Source: Arthrobacter sp. SLBN-122 (lineage in GTDB: Bacteria > Actinomycetota > Actinomycetes > Actinomycetales > Micrococcaceae). From it: a stretch of 64,000 nucleotides of DNA. Both the position numbers and the translations under genes were made by a program. The notes below the pieces were generated by a model. That model was given only the letters and a program-made list of their open reading frames with translations, did not search any database and was not told where the DNA came from. How positions within the stretch are numbered: the stretch's first letter is position 1; every line of letters begins with the position of its first letter. The stretch covers positions 3,348,001 to 3,412,000 of the forward strand of contig NZ_VFMS01000001.1 of assembly GCF_006715165.1 (NCBI RefSeq), written 5' to 3'. Below, piece by piece: positions 24,268-33,433 of this stretch.

Positions 24268-26079
24268 CTAGTCTTCGATGGTGGCGATGATGGCGCCCGC
24301 GGACACCGTTTCGCCAGCCGTTGCCGTGAGGCCAGTAATGGTGCCTGACCGGTGGGCGGTGAGGGGCTGCTCCATCTTCATGGCCTCGAGGACCACCACC
24401 AGGTCGCCTTCGGACACCACGTCCCCGTGCGTTACGGCCACCTTCACGATGGTGCCCTGCATGGGGGAGGTGAGGGCGTTGCCCGTCGCGGCTGCGGGGC
24501 CGGCGGAACGGGACCGCTTCTTGGACTTGCCCGGCTTGCCGGCGGCGGCTGCCGCGGTGCCCGGCGTGCCCAGGGAGGCGGGGAGGACCACCTCAAGGCG
24601 CTTGCCGCCCACTTCCACCACCACGCGCTGGCGCTCCTCGGCAGTGCCGTCGACGTCGGTTGCGGCGTCCGGGGTCCAGGCGGGGATGTCGTTCACGAAG
24701 GATGTCTCGATCCAGCGCGTGTGGACCTTGAACGGTCCCTCGGCGGGGGCGAAATCGGTGTTGGAGACGACGGCGAGGTCGAACGGGATGACGGTGGGGA
24801 TGCCCTCCACCACCATTTCCTCCAGGGCGCGGCGGGAGCGCTGCAGGGCCTGGGTGCGGTTGGCGCCGGTAACCACCAGCTTGGAGAGCATGGAGTCGAA
24901 GTTCCCGCTGATGACGTCGCCCTGCTCCACGCCGGAGTCGATCCGGACGCCGGGGCCGGTGGGGTTCTTCAGGCCTGTGATGGTGCCCGGGGCGGGCATG
25001 AAGTTCCGGCCCGGGTCCTCGCCGGTGATGCGGAACTCGATCGAGTGGCCGCGGACCTCGGGATCGCCGTAGCCCAGTTCCTCGCCGCGGGCCAGCCGGA
25101 ACTGTTCGCGGACCAGGTCGATGCCGGTGACTTCCTCGGAGACGCAGTGCTCCACCTGCAGGCGGGTGTTGACCTCAAGGAAGGAGATGGTGCCGTCCTG
25201 GCCGACGAGGAACTCGCAGGTGCCGGCACCCAGGTAGCCGGCCTCCTTCAGGATGGCCTTGGAGGATTCGTAGAGCCGCTGGTTCTGTTCGTCGGTGAGG
25301 AATGGTGCCGGGGCCTCTTCGACCAGTTTCTGGTTGCGCCGCTGCAGCGAGCAGTCGCGGGTGGAGACCACGACAACATTGCCGTGTGCGTCGGCGAGGC
25401 ACTGTGTCTCGACGTGCCGCGGGGCGTCCAGGAAGCGTTCGATGAAGCACTCGCCGCGGCCGAAGGCGGCCGTGGCTTCCCGGACGGCGGATTCGAACAG
25501 TTCGGGGATCTCTTCGCGGGTGCGTGCCACCTTGATGCCGCGTCCGCCGCCGCCGAAGGCCGCCTTGATGGCCACGGGCAGGCCGAACTTGTCGACGAAC
25601 TCCAGGATTTCCTCTGCGGAACTGACCGGGTCCGCGGTCCCGGGGACCTGTGGTGCGCCCACCTTTTCGGCGATGTGCCGTGCCTGGACCTTGTCGCCCA
25701 GCGCAGAGATCGCCTCAGGGGAGGGGCCGATCCAGGTGATGCCCGCTTCGATGACGCGCGCGGCAAACTGGGCATTTTCGGCCAGGAAGCCGTAGCCGGG
25801 GTGGATAGCGTCGGCGCCGGAGCGCAGGGCCACCTCGATCAGCTTGTCCATCACCAGGTAGGACTCTGCGGCGGTGCTGCCGCCCAGGGCGTAGGCTTCG
25901 TCGGCGAGCTTCACGTGCAGTGCGTCGCGGTCCGGGTCTGCGTAGACGGCCACGGAGGCGATGCCTTCGTCGCGCGCCGCCCGGATGATGCGCACGGCAA
26001 TCTCACCCCGGTTGGCAATCAGCACCTTTGTGAGGCTGGGCTGCGTGGTACCTGCGGACTGCTCCAAATTTGCTGACAA
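24268..26079 (-). CDS. Acyl-CoA carboxylase alpha subunit (biotin carboxylase plus BCCP)
   Basis: The 603-residue protein has an N-terminal biotin carboxylase module ([14 protein letters not shown], the ATP-grasp GGGGRGIKV, and [15 protein letters not shown]) and a C-terminal biotinyl domain with the biotinylated lysine at K568 in EAMKME. A Lys/Arg-Ala linker precedes the BCCP. It carboxylates biotin with ATP and bicarbonate for the beta subunits that make malonyl- or methylmalonyl-CoA for lipid synthesis. The TTG start has AAGGAG six bases upstream. The palindrome 92 bases upstream recurs before accD (37121), so the alpha and beta loci are likely co-regulated. It resembles AccA3 of mycobacteria. 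Confidence 0.95.
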   Translation of the reverse strand: MSANLEQSAGTTQPSLTKVLIANRGEIAVRIIRAARDEGIASVAVYADPDRDALHVKLADEAYALGGSTAAESYLVMDKLIEVALRSGADAIHPGYGFLAENAQFAARVIEAGITWIGPSPEAISALGDKVQARHIAEKVGAPQVPGTADPVSSAEEILEFVDKFGLPVAIKAAFGGGGRGIKVARTREEIPELFESAVREATAAFGRGECFIERFLDAPRHVETQCLADAHGNVVVVSTRDCSLQRRNQKLVEEAPAPFLTDEQNQRLYESSKAILKEAGYLGAGTCEFLVGQDGTISFLEVNTRLQVEHCVSEEVTGIDLVREQFRLARGEELGYGDPEVRGHSIEFRITGEDPGRNFMPAPGTITGLKNPTGPGVRIDSGVEQGDVISGNFDSMLSKLVVTGANRTQALQRSRRALEEMVVEGIPTVIPFDLAVVSNTDFAPAEGPFKVHTRWIETSFVNDIPAWTPDAATDVDGTAEERQRVVVEVGGKRLEVVLPASLGTPGTAAAAAGKPGKSKKRSRSAGPAAATGNALTSPMQGTIVKVAVTHGDVVSEGDLVVVLEAMKMEQPLTAHRSGTITGLTATAGETVSAGAIIATIED

Positions 26080-26170
26080 GGCGTCTCCTTCTTTCCTTCA
26101 GGGAGCCTAGCGCGGTTTTGAGGGTTCCGCCGATATTACTTGCGGAATCCGCGTGTAAAGCGGCCTTCCT

Positions 26171-26187
26171 TTGTAGGGAAGCTACAA
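26171..26187. promoter_or_regulatory. Shared acyl-CoA carboxylase palindrome, copy 1
   Basis: TTGTAGGGAAGCTACAA is an inverted repeat with 6-bp arms, 92 bases upstream of the alpha-subunit start. It differs by two bases from the 17-mer before accD at 37121. A second inverted repeat, TTCCGC-N11-GCGGAA, lies at 26125-26147. Confidence 0.65.
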
Positions 26188-26208
26188 GCTGTGCGGAAAG
26201 GGAGCGTT

Positions 26209-26853
26209 TTACCGCGGCGGCCAGAGGTCCGTGATGCGGACGTTGGCGGACGCGAGCAGGCCGCGCAGGGTGGAGACTGAGAGTCCGACGACGGCGTGCG
26301 GGTCGCCGTCGACCTTCCGGATGAAGGCCCCGCCCAGGCCGTCGATGGTGAAGGAGCCGGCACAGTGGAGCGGTTCGCCGGTGGCGATGTAGGCGTCGAT
26401 CTCTGCCGGGTCCATCTCCAGGAAGGAAACCTCGGCTGAGGCAACCGCCCCCACCGTGGCGCCCGAGCCGCGGCCCCCGCTGCCGTCGTCGTCCGTGTCC
26501 CTGCAGTCCACCAGCCAGTGCCCCGTGTGCAGCACCCCGGCGCTGCCGCTCATCCGGAGCATCCGCTCGCGGGCCACGTCGGCGGTGTAAGGCTTGCCGT
26601 GCGCCTCGCCGTCGAACTCGAAGACCGAGTCGCATCCCAGCACCAGGGCGCCGTCCGCTTCCGGCAGCGCCGCCACGGCCTCGGCCTTGGCGCGGGCCAG
26701 CAGCAGCGCGGTGTCGTGCGGGTCCGTGACGCCGTAGTGCGCCTGCACGGCGGCCTCGTCGACGTCGGAGACCAGCACGGTGTGCCGGATGCCGGCCTCG
26801 GCCAGGAGCTTGGTGCGGGCGGGGGACTGGGAGGCGAGGATCAGATGGAGCAC
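26209..26853 (-). CDS. maf: Maf-like nucleoside triphosphate pyrophosphatase
   Basis: The 214-residue protein starts LILASQSPARTKLLAEAG, the Maf signature (S-x-S-P-R-R type, here with Ala-Arg), and contains the metal/base-binding CDSVFEFDG and the GLGGAFIRKVDGD loop. Maf proteins hydrolyse non-canonical or housekeeping nucleotides and have been linked to division arrest. A Ser/Gly/Asp-rich insertion (about residues 116-130) is longer than typical. The GTG start lacks an SD, but TAGGCT lies six bases upstream, suggesting a leaderless transcript; the first three bases of that element are the stop codon of the MMPL gene. The order maf near acyl-CoA carboxylase matches mycobacteria. Confidence 0.9.
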   Translation of the reverse strand: MLHLILASQSPARTKLLAEAGIRHTVLVSDVDEAAVQAHYGVTDPHDTALLLARAKAEAVAALPEADGALVLGCDSVFEFDGEAHGKPYTADVARERMLRMSGSAGVLHTGHWLVDCRDTDDDGSGGRGSGATVGAVASAEVSFLEMDPAEIDAYIATGEPLHCAGSFTIDGLGGAFIRKVDGDPHAVVGLSVSTLRGLLASANVRITDLWPPR

Positions 26854-26859
26854 CGCTTC

Positions 26860-26865
26860 AGCCTA
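26860..26865 (-). promoter_or_regulatory. -10 element of a probable leaderless promoter for maf
   Basis: TAGGCT on the minus strand is followed by six bases and then the GTG start of maf. Its TAG is also the stop codon of the upstream MMPL gene. Confidence 0.45.
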
Positions 26866-29385
26866 GTGGACCAGCTCGCCGGAGACCGGTGCCGCCTCGC
26901 CGCGGTTCAGCTTGGCGCCCTCCACGTCCACGTCGGGCAGGATCCGGTCCAGCCACCGCGGCAGCCACCAGGACTTGGCGCCGAGCAGGTACATCACGGC
27001 CGGGACGATGGTCATGCGGACCACGAAGGCGTCGAACAGGACGCCGAACGCCATGGCAAAGCCCAGCGGCCGCACCATGGTGAGGTGGCTGAAGATGAAG
27101 CCGGAGAAGACGCTGACCATGATGATCGCGGCGGCGGTGACCACGGCGGCCGCGTGCCGGAAGCCAACCCGGACCGCTTCCTTGGCGGATGATCCGTGCA
27201 TGTACGCCTCCCGCATGCCGGAGGCGATGAACACCTGGTAGTCCATGGCCAGGCCGAACAGCACGCCGATCAGGATGATGGGCAGGAAGCTGAGTACCGC
27301 GCCGGGGTTGGCCACGTCGAAGACGTTCCCCAGCCAGCCCCACTGGTACACGGCCACCACAGCACCGAAGGCGGCGGACAGGGACAGCAGGAAGCCGCCG
27401 GTGGCCAGCAGCGGGACCACGATGGAACGGAACACCAGCAGCAGGAGGACCAGGGAGAGTCCGACGACGATGGCCAGGTAGGGCGGCAGGGCGTCACCGA
27501 GTTTGGTGGAAACATCCACGTTGCCGGCGGTCTGCCCGGTCAGGCCCATGGCCACGTCGTAGTCCGCCTTGATCTCACCGTTCAGGCCACGGAGCTCTGA
27601 GACCACCTTGACGGTGCTGGCGCTGGCAGGGCCTTCCTTGGGGATGACCTGGAACACCGCGGTCCGGCGGTCCTCGCTGAGCGCCACCGGCACGGCGGCC
27701 ACCACGTTGTCCACGGCGCGGAGCTTGTCGGCGACGTCATACTGCAGCTTCTGCGCCTGCGCTTCGTCCAGGTTCGCGGGGAACTCGCCCACTGCCACGA
27801 TGGGTCCCGTGACGCCTTCGCCGAAGCTGCGGGCGGTCAGGTCGTAGGCCTGGTAGGCCTCGGATTCCACGGGTTCGGAGCCGCCGTCCGGCAGGGCCAG
27901 CTGCAGCTGGGTGGCGGGCAGGGCCAGGGTGCCGAGCAGGAGGACACCGGCAATCAGTGCCACCCACGGGTGCCGGGTGACCAGGCCGCCCCACCCGCGG
28001 GTGCTGCGTTCCCGATCGGTGGCAAGGTCTGCCGCTTCATGGTCCGGTTTGGCGTTGTGTGCTTCCGCTTTGGCCCAGGCGCGCTTGGAGATGATGCGCC
28101 GGCCGATCAGGGAGAGCATGGCGGGTGTCAGGGTGATGGCCACGAGGACTGCCACTGCCACGGTTCCCGCTGCCGCAAGGCCCATGACGGTGAGGAACGG
28201 CAGTCCGGGGACCACCAGTGCGGCGAGGGCGATGATTACGGTGAGGCCGGCGAATACGACCGCATTGCCGGACGTGCCGTTGGCCCGGGCAACGGACTCC
28301 TCAGGTGCCATGCCTGCCAGCAGTTGGGTGCGGTGCCGGTTGACGATGAACAGCGAGTAGTCGATGCCTACGGCGAGGCCCAGCATGAGGGCCAGCATGG
28401 GGGAGATGGAGCTCATGTCGAACAGGCCGGAGAGGGCGAAGGTGATGCCGACGCCCACGCCGACGCCGATGATGGCCATCAGCAGCGGCAGCCCGGCGGC
28501 GATCAGCGTGCCCAGCATGAGGATGAGGACCAGCGCTGCCACGGCGATGCCCACGATTTCCGCGGTGCCGAACAGGGCTGAGATGTCCTCGGTGATTTCC
28601 TTGCTGGCCAGCGCGGTGACGCCGGCGGCGGAGGTTTCGTGGGCGATCTCCTGCACCTGCTTGCGCACGGCCGGAGCGAGCCCGTTGATGGAGGTCTTGA
28701 ACTGCACCTGTGCCACCGCTGCCTTGTTGTCTGCCGAGACGAAGCGGATAGCCGATGCTGCCTGCGCCTGGCGTTTGCCCTGTTCGAGCTTGGCCTTGCT
28801 GGCCGCTAGTTCCTGGGTGCCGGCGTCGAGCTTGGCCTGGCCCTGCGAGAGTGCTGCCTTCTGCTGGCCCAGCTGTGCTTCAATCAGTGCTGCCGGTGCC
28901 CCGGCGGCGGCGAGCTGCTGCTCGGCTGCGGCCAGCTGTGCCTTGCCGGCCTCCAGCTGGATGCGGGAGGCATCAAGCTGTGCCTGCCCGGCCCTCAACT
29001 GCTGCTCGCCGTCGGTGATGGCCTTGCCGGCCTGGTCCACCTGCGCCTGCGTAGCGAAGGGATCCACCGTGCCGCGGACCTCTGGGAGGGTCTGGAGTTT
29101 CTTCAGGGCATCGGTCACGGCCGCCCGGCTTTCGCCCGTGAAGCCGCCGTCCGGGGCTTCGAAAACGATCGTGGCGCTGCCGCCGGAGGCCGAGGGCAGT
29201 TCCTGCTTGAGCTTGTCCGCGATCCGCTGGGTTTCCGTCCCCGGGATCTGGAAGTTGTTGGACAGGGTGCCGTGGAACGCCGCGGCCGATCCGCCCACAG
29301 CCACCAGCGCGGCAAGCCACAGGGAGATGACCAGCCAGCGCCGGCGGTAGGAGAACGTGCCGAGGCGGTAGAGGAGGAGTGCCAT
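26863..29385 (-). CDS. MMPL-family RND transporter
   Basis: The 840-residue protein has two halves of about six helices each with large extracytoplasmic loops, the layout of MMPL/YdfJ exporters. GIDYSLFIVNRHR in the first half and AMDYQVFIASGMREAY in the second are the conserved Asp-Tyr segments of the proton pathway. The first loop (about residues 120-225) is an Ala/Gln-rich coiled coil, which in this group extends away from the membrane. It probably exports a lipid or hydrophobic compound. It begins 18 bases after the tetR stop without an SD, so it is in the tetR operon and likely controlled by that repressor. Confidence 0.9.
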   Translation of the reverse strand: MALLLYRLGTFSYRRRWLVISLWLAALVAVGGSAAAFHGTLSNNFQIPGTETQRIADKLKQELPSASGGSATIVFEAPDGGFTGESRAAVTDALKKLQTLPEVRGTVDPFATQAQVDQAGKAITDGEQQLRAGQAQLDASRIQLEAGKAQLAAAEQQLAAAGAPAALIEAQLGQQKAALSQGQAKLDAGTQELAASKAKLEQGKRQAQAASAIRFVSADNKAAVAQVQFKTSINGLAPAVRKQVQEIAHETSAAGVTALASKEITEDISALFGTAEIVGIAVAALVLILMLGTLIAAGLPLLMAIIGVGVGVGITFALSGLFDMSSISPMLALMLGLAVGIDYSLFIVNRHRTQLLAGMAPEESVARANGTSGNAVVFAGLTVIIALAALVVPGLPFLTVMGLAAAGTVAVAVLVAITLTPAMLSLIGRRIISKRAWAKAEAHNAKPDHEAADLATDRERSTRGWGGLVTRHPWVALIAGVLLLGTLALPATQLQLALPDGGSEPVESEAYQAYDLTARSFGEGVTGPIVAVGEFPANLDEAQAQKLQYDVADKLRAVDNVVAAVPVALSEDRRTAVFQVIPKEGPASASTVKVVSELRGLNGEIKADYDVAMGLTGQTAGNVDVSTKLGDALPPYLAIVVGLSLVLLLLVFRSIVVPLLATGGFLLSLSAAFGAVVAVYQWGWLGNVFDVANPGAVLSFLPIILIGVLFGLAMDYQVFIASGMREAYMHGSSAKEAVRVGFRHAAAVVTAAAIIMVSVFSGFIFSHLTMVRPLGFAMAFGVLFDAFVVRMTIVPAVMYLLGAKSWWLPRWLDRILPDVDVEGAKLNRGEAAPVSGELVH

Positions 29386-29403
29386 GCGGGTGAACCGATC
29401 TGA

Positions 29404-30081
29404 TCAGGAGGAACGGGTGGCGGATGGTGGAGCGGGGGTGTTGAAGCCTGTGGCAAGCAGGGCCATGGCATCGATGAGCAGTTGGCGGAGCTCTGCCAGG
29501 GATGCGGGTGTCAGGTCCGGACCGCGCCGGCTGAACCACACCTCCATGGCGGCTTTTCCGCAGGAGATGATGGAGCCGGCCAGTGCGTGGACGTACAGCT
29601 CGTCCTGCGCCCCTGGGGTTCCGGCGAGGCGCTCGCGGGCCACGGTGAAGACCTGCGCCCGGCAGTGGTCCCACGCCTCAAGCTCGGTGTGCGACATCAG
29701 GGGGCTCTGCTGGGTCAGCGTGAAGAGTTCTGCCAGCGGGGCCACGGCCTTCGGGTCGGCCAGGGCCACCAACGCGGCTTGTGCGGATTCCAGCATGGGC
29801 TCGTCCACCGGACGCAGCCGCAGTTGCTTGATCGCGTTGTCCAGGAAGCCGTGGACGATGGAGGCCAAGGCGGCGTCGGTGCTGCTGAAGTAGTTGAAAA
29901 AGGTGCGGCGCGAAATCCCTGCGGCGTCGGCGATGTCCTCGACGGTGAAGTTTCCGGGGCCGTTGGATCGCAATAGTCCCAGTGCGGCGTCGGTGATTGC
30001 CTGCCGGGTGGCAGCCTTGTTCAGTTCGCGCCGGGTAGGCGCTGGAGGCCCGGCGTCAGGATGCGGGCGGGGTTCGGTCAC
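29404..30081 (-). CDS. TetR-family transcriptional repressor
   Basis: The 225-residue protein has an N-terminal TetR DNA-binding domain (residues about 18-65: ATRQAITDAALGLL, FTVEDIADAAGISRRTFFNYFSS) and a helical ligand domain. The GTG start is six bases after TAGTGT with no SD, so the message is probably leaderless. The promoter spacer and upstream region hold two TGCAA/TTGCA inverted repeats, a clear autoregulatory operator. The repressor most likely controls itself and the MMPL exporter encoded directly downstream. The ligand is unknown. Confidence 0.9.
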   Translation of the reverse strand: MTEPRPHPDAGPPAPTRRELNKAATRQAITDAALGLLRSNGPGNFTVEDIADAAGISRRTFFNYFSSTDAALASIVHGFLDNAIKQLRLRPVDEPMLESAQAALVALADPKAVAPLAELFTLTQQSPLMSHTELEAWDHCRAQVFTVARERLAGTPGAQDELYVHALAGSIISCGKAAMEVWFSRRGPDLTPASLAELRQLLIDAMALLATGFNTPAPPSATRSS

Positions 30082-30087
30082 GCTCTT

Positions 30088-30123
30088 ACACTATGTGCAA
30101 GTTTGCACTCCATGCAACTTGCA
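30088..30123 (-). promoter_or_regulatory. TetR operator overlapping a leaderless promoter
   Basis: Two adjacent palindromes, TGCAAGTTTGCA (30096-30107) and TGCAACTTGCA (30113-30123), also form outer 8-bp arms TGCAAGTT/AACTTGCA. On the minus strand a -35 TTGCAT, an 18-base spacer and -10 TAGTGT (30093-30088) run through them, with GTG six bases later. A bound repressor would occlude the promoter. Confidence 0.75.
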
Positions 30124-30247
30124 TTCACAGGAGAACGAAAGGTTCCCGACAGCCTCTCCTGAAGTGGCCTGGCGATGCTTGGTATGTCTCGCCACGAGGC
30201 ACATCAACAGCAGCCGTCAAGGCGACGGCTCGATCAGGAGACACGAT

Positions 30248-30811
30248 ATGAACCCCACAAGAAAGATGACCCTGGGCATGTCGGGGGCAGCGCTGGCGCT
30301 TGCTGCCGGCATCGGTTTCGCCGGCATGGCCTCGGCGACCACCACCACGCCCAGCCCCTCACCGAGCGCAAGCTCCAGCGCTTCGGCTGATGGAAGCACA
30401 GGCATGGCCCCAGACGGCATGGGACGCCACGGCGGCCGGGGCGGCCACGGAATGGTGCAGGCTTCTGCCCTCGCTGCCAAGCTTGGCGTGGACGAAACCA
30501 AGGTGAGCGACGCGCTGAAGGCCTTCCGCGACGCCAACAAGCCCACCACGCCGCCCTCTGACGGCCAGAAACCCGATCCGGCCACCCGCGACGCAGCCCT
30601 TGCCAAGGCCCTGGCTGAATCGTTGGGCATCGATGAGGCGAAGGTGACCCAGGCCCTGGAAGAGCTTCGCACCGAGGCCCAGGCTGAACGCGCCGCCGGG
30701 CTCAAGACGCGCCTGGACCAGGCTGTCACCGACGGCAAGCTGACCCAGGCCGAGGCCGACGCCGTCACCAAGGCGGTCCAGAACGGGATCATCGGAGGAG
30801 GCGGCCGCTGA
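30248..30811 (+). CDS. Secreted protein with repeated helical modules, function unknown
   Basis: The 187-residue protein has a Sec signal peptide (MNPTRKM, then a hydrophobic core to AGMASA) followed by a Ser/Thr/Pro and Gly/His/Arg-rich linker. Two related helical modules follow (LAAKLGVDETKVSDALKAF and LAESLGIDEAKVTQALEEL), then a third helical segment. The modules resemble small helix-hairpin DNA- or ligand-binding folds found in several actinobacterial exported proteins, but no function is established. SD AGGAG precedes ATG. It is divergent from the tetR/MMPL operon across a 166-base gap that holds the TetR operator, so it may share that control. Confidence 0.75.
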   Translation: MNPTRKMTLGMSGAALALAAGIGFAGMASATTTTPSPSPSASSSASADGSTGMAPDGMGRHGGRGGHGMVQASALAAKLGVDETKVSDALKAFRDANKPTTPPSDGQKPDPATRDAALAKALAESLGIDEAKVTQALEELRTEAQAERAAGLKTRLDQAVTDGKLTQAEADAVTKAVQNGIIGGGGR

Positions 30812-30850
30812 CCTGAGCCGGCGGTTGACGGGTACTTGATCCCTTAAAGC

Positions 30851-30887
30851 AGGAATGTCCCCGGGAGAATCTCCCGGGGACATTCCT
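30851..30887. terminator. Strong bidirectional terminator
   Basis: A perfect 18-bp inverted repeat (30851-30868 with 30870-30887) separated by a single A forms a very stable hairpin. It lies between the secreted protein gene and the convergent symporter gene, with T/A-rich flanks on both sides. Confidence 0.85.
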
Positions 30888-30901
30888 TATAGTGGCGCTG
30901 G

Positions 30902-32344
30902 TTAGGCCTTGGCATCCTGCAGTTCGCGGGGTGCGGTGTCGGCGCTGATGCCGTCGGTGGCGGTTTCGCCGCCGGCAGCGTCGCTGTCATCCACGAACGG
31001 GGTGCCGTTGCGGGGTGCGTTGTACAGCGACTCGTCCAGGATGCCCTGGCGCTTTGCCACGATGGTGGGGACCAGGGCCTGGCCGGCCACGTTCACGGCG
31101 GTGCGGCCCATGTCCAGGATGGGGTCGATGGCCAGCAGGAGTCCGACGCCGGCCAGGGGCAGTCCCAGCGTGGAGAGCGTCAGGGTGAGCATCACCACGG
31201 CGCCGGTGGTGCCGGCGGTTGCGGCGGAGCCGAGCACGGAGACCAGGGCGATGAGCAGGTACTGGCTGAAGTCCAGGTGGATGCCAAAGAACTGGGCCAC
31301 GAAGATCGCGGAGATTGCCGGGTAGATGGCGGCGCAGCCGTCCATCTTGGTGGTGGCACCCAGCGGCACGGCGAAGGAGGCGTAGGCGCGGGGGACACCC
31401 AGGCTGCGTTCGGTCACTCGCTGGGTCAGCGGCAGGGTTCCCACGGAGGAGCGGGACACGAAGGCCAGCTGGACGGCAGGCCATACGCCGGAGAAGTACT
31501 GCTTGACGGACAGGCCGTGGCTGCGGACCAGGATGGGGTAGACCACGAACAGGACCAGGACCAGGCCGGCGTAGATGGCCACCGTGAACTTGCCCAGCGA
31601 GCCGATGGTGTCCCACCCGTAGACGGCGACGGCGTTGCCGATGAGGCCAACGGTGCCCAGCGGGGCGATGCGGATGATCCACCAGAGGACCTTCTGGATC
31701 ACGGCAAGGGCCGAGGCGTTGAGGTTCAGGAACGGCTCCGCTGCCTTGCCCACCTTGAGGGCGGCGACGCCTACGGCGATGGCGATCACGAGGATCTGCA
31801 GGACGTTGAAGCTGATGGAGGTGGTGACGGCGCCGGACTCCGCGACGGTGGAGCTGGCACCCAGGCCCAGGAAGTTCTTGGGGAAGAGGCCCACGAGGAA
31901 GGCCCACCAGTCACCGGATTTGCCGGTGTACTTGGCGTCCCCGCTGATGCCGGTGTTGGCGCCGGGCTGCAGCAGCACGCCCAGGCCGATGCCGATCAGC
32001 ACGGCGATCAGGGACGTGATGGCGAACCAGAGCAGCGTGTTCCAGGCCAGCCGGGCGGCGTTGGACACCTGGCGCAGGTTGGAGATGGAGCTGACGACGG
32101 CGGTGAAGATCAGCGGGACCACGGCGGTCTGCAGCAGCGACACATAGCTGGAGCCGATGGTCTGCAGGGTGGCGCCGAGGGCGTTGGGGTTGGTCTTGGT
32201 GCTGCCGGTGTACTTTGCCAGCAGGCCGAGGCCCAGGCCCACGATGAGGGCGGCGATGATCTGGAAGCCGAACGAGCCCGCCCACTTGGGCAGCTGGAAT
32301 CCGGTCTTCCCGGCGGGGGACGGGGTGCTTGTCTGAGTGCTCAC
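30902..32344 (-). CDS. Dicarboxylate/amino acid:cation symporter (DAACS family)
   Basis: The 480-residue protein has the fold of GltP/DctA: eight helices with two re-entrant loops. The Ser-rich loop appears as SRSSVGTLPLT and the second hairpin as GTTGAVVMLTL, with the cation/substrate helix ending AIDPILDMGRTAVNVAG. It would import C4-dicarboxylates or acidic amino acids using H+ or Na+. The polar C-terminal tail is longer than usual. The GTG start lacks an SD but has TAGCTT exactly six bases upstream. It is a monocistronic gene. Confidence 0.92.
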   Translation of the reverse strand: MSTQTSTPSPAGKTGFQLPKWAGSFGFQIIAALIVGLGLGLLAKYTGSTKTNPNALGATLQTIGSSYVSLLQTAVVPLIFTAVVSSISNLRQVSNAARLAWNTLLWFAITSLIAVLIGIGLGVLLQPGANTGISGDAKYTGKSGDWWAFLVGLFPKNFLGLGASSTVAESGAVTTSISFNVLQILVIAIAVGVAALKVGKAAEPFLNLNASALAVIQKVLWWIIRIAPLGTVGLIGNAVAVYGWDTIGSLGKFTVAIYAGLVLVLFVVYPILVRSHGLSVKQYFSGVWPAVQLAFVSRSSVGTLPLTQRVTERSLGVPRAYASFAVPLGATTKMDGCAAIYPAISAIFVAQFFGIHLDFSQYLLIALVSVLGSAATAGTTGAVVMLTLTLSTLGLPLAGVGLLLAIDPILDMGRTAVNVAGQALVPTIVAKRQGILDESLYNAPRNGTPFVDDSDAAGGETATDGISADTAPRELQDAKA

Positions 32345-32350
32345 CAGAAC

Positions 32351-32356
32351 AAGCTA
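32351..32356 (-). promoter_or_regulatory. -10 element of a probable leaderless promoter for the symporter
   Basis: TAGCTT on the minus strand, six bases, then GTG. No Shine-Dalgarno is present. Confidence 0.55.
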
Positions 32357-32409
32357 GACCCACAGCAAATACCACGTCGAACCAATATTTAGAAATGTTA
32401 CGTGGCAGC

Positions 32410-32421
32410 ATTTCATGAAAT
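32410..32421. promoter_or_regulatory. 12-bp palindrome in the symporter upstream region
   Basis: ATTTCATGAAAT is a perfect palindrome in an AT-rich patch, about 65 bases upstream of the symporter start. It may be an operator; nothing else supports this. Confidence 0.3.
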
Positions 32422-32463
32422 ATCAGGAAAACCGCGGGAAATCAGGGCATGCGGGGGCCTTTG

Positions 32464-33333
32464 TTACTTATTCCCGGCAACGGTGTGCTTAACGTCTCGT
32501 GAGCCGCGGTGCTTCCGCACCGTCAGATAGAGCCGGTGGGCGGTGATCACGATTGCCAGCCACGCGGCACCGAGTGCCCATGCAGCAAGCACGTCCGTGA
32601 GCCAGTGGTGTCCCAGGAAGACCCTGCTGAGGCCGATGGCAACAGCGAAGAGGGCGGCGGCTGCGGCCGTGAGGATCCGGGCCCGGTTGGAATGAAGCCG
32701 AAGGATGATCAGGTAGGCCACGATGCCGGCAATCACCACCGCGTTGAGCGAGTGGCCGCTCGGGAAGGACGGCGAATGCTCGTAGGGTGGCACGGCGTCG
32801 CTGAGGTCGGGGCGGGTGCGTCCCACAAGGCGCTTGCCGGCGACGGTCATGAGCAGCGAGCCCAGGCCCGCGAGGACGATCAGGATGACGGGAGTCCAGG
32901 AGCGGCGGCGCAAAGCGAGGACGGCCATGATGACGACGGCCAGGACCGGCATGCCTATGGTTCCGCCGACATCCGTGAACGCCGTGACAACCAGGTCCAG
33001 CGTGGGCGTGCGGAGGTCCTTGCTGGCGTCCAGTGCCGGGTGGTCCAGCCCTGCCACGCCGTTAGCGGCCACTACGGCCTCATAAACCTCGCTGAAGGCG
33101 GCGGTCAAGGCAGCGGAAATGACCGCGCCCACCAGCAGGGTCAGGAACAGTGCGCCGTGTGGACCCAGCACCTGGCTTATGCGGTGTGCTGCGTCGACCA
33201 GTGTCCGGCCGGCGCGGCTGTCCCATCGGGTGAGGTCCTTGCCGCCCACGGAAGTGTCCTGGCGCAGTTCGCCCCGCACTCCCGTCCCGGCCGGTGTCCC
33301 TTGGGGCTCAGTCAATGGGCTCTCCCTCTCCAT
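32464..33333 (-). CDS. PAP2-family membrane phosphatase
   Basis: The 289-residue protein has six hydrophobic segments and the three phosphatase motifs of the PAP2 superfamily: KRLVGRTRP, PSFPSGHS, and SRVFLGHHWLTDVL with the catalytic histidine. It would dephosphorylate a lipid phosphate such as phosphatidic acid or undecaprenyl pyrophosphate at the outer face. The start is uncertain. ATG 33333 has no SD, whereas a TTG at 33315 has AGGGAG six bases upstream and a TTG at 33357 extends the frame. Neighbours give no pathway. Confidence 0.88.
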   Translation of the reverse strand: MERESPLTEPQGTPAGTGVRGELRQDTSVGGKDLTRWDSRAGRTLVDAAHRISQVLGPHGALFLTLLVGAVISAALTAAFSEVYEAVVAANGVAGLDHPALDASKDLRTPTLDLVVTAFTDVGGTIGMPVLAVVIMAVLALRRRSWTPVILIVLAGLGSLLMTVAGKRLVGRTRPDLSDAVPPYEHSPSFPSGHSLNAVVIAGIVAYLIILRLHSNRARILTAAAAALFAVAIGLSRVFLGHHWLTDVLAAWALGAAWLAIVITAHRLYLTVRKHRGSRDVKHTVAGNK

Positions 33334-33433
33334 CTTGCAACGCACGGCCGCACTCAATTAGTAAGCAAGCTTATTGATTGCTGTGCGCACTGTCCATTAC
33401 GGAGGTGGGGGACCCGGCCGGAAAGTGGGCGGA

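Noticed and set aside
24352..26076. Long rightward open frame opposite the carboxylase alpha gene
   Set aside because: It is a GC-bias shadow of the real gene; its product shows no family motif and has runs of His/Gly/Ala typical of antisense frames.
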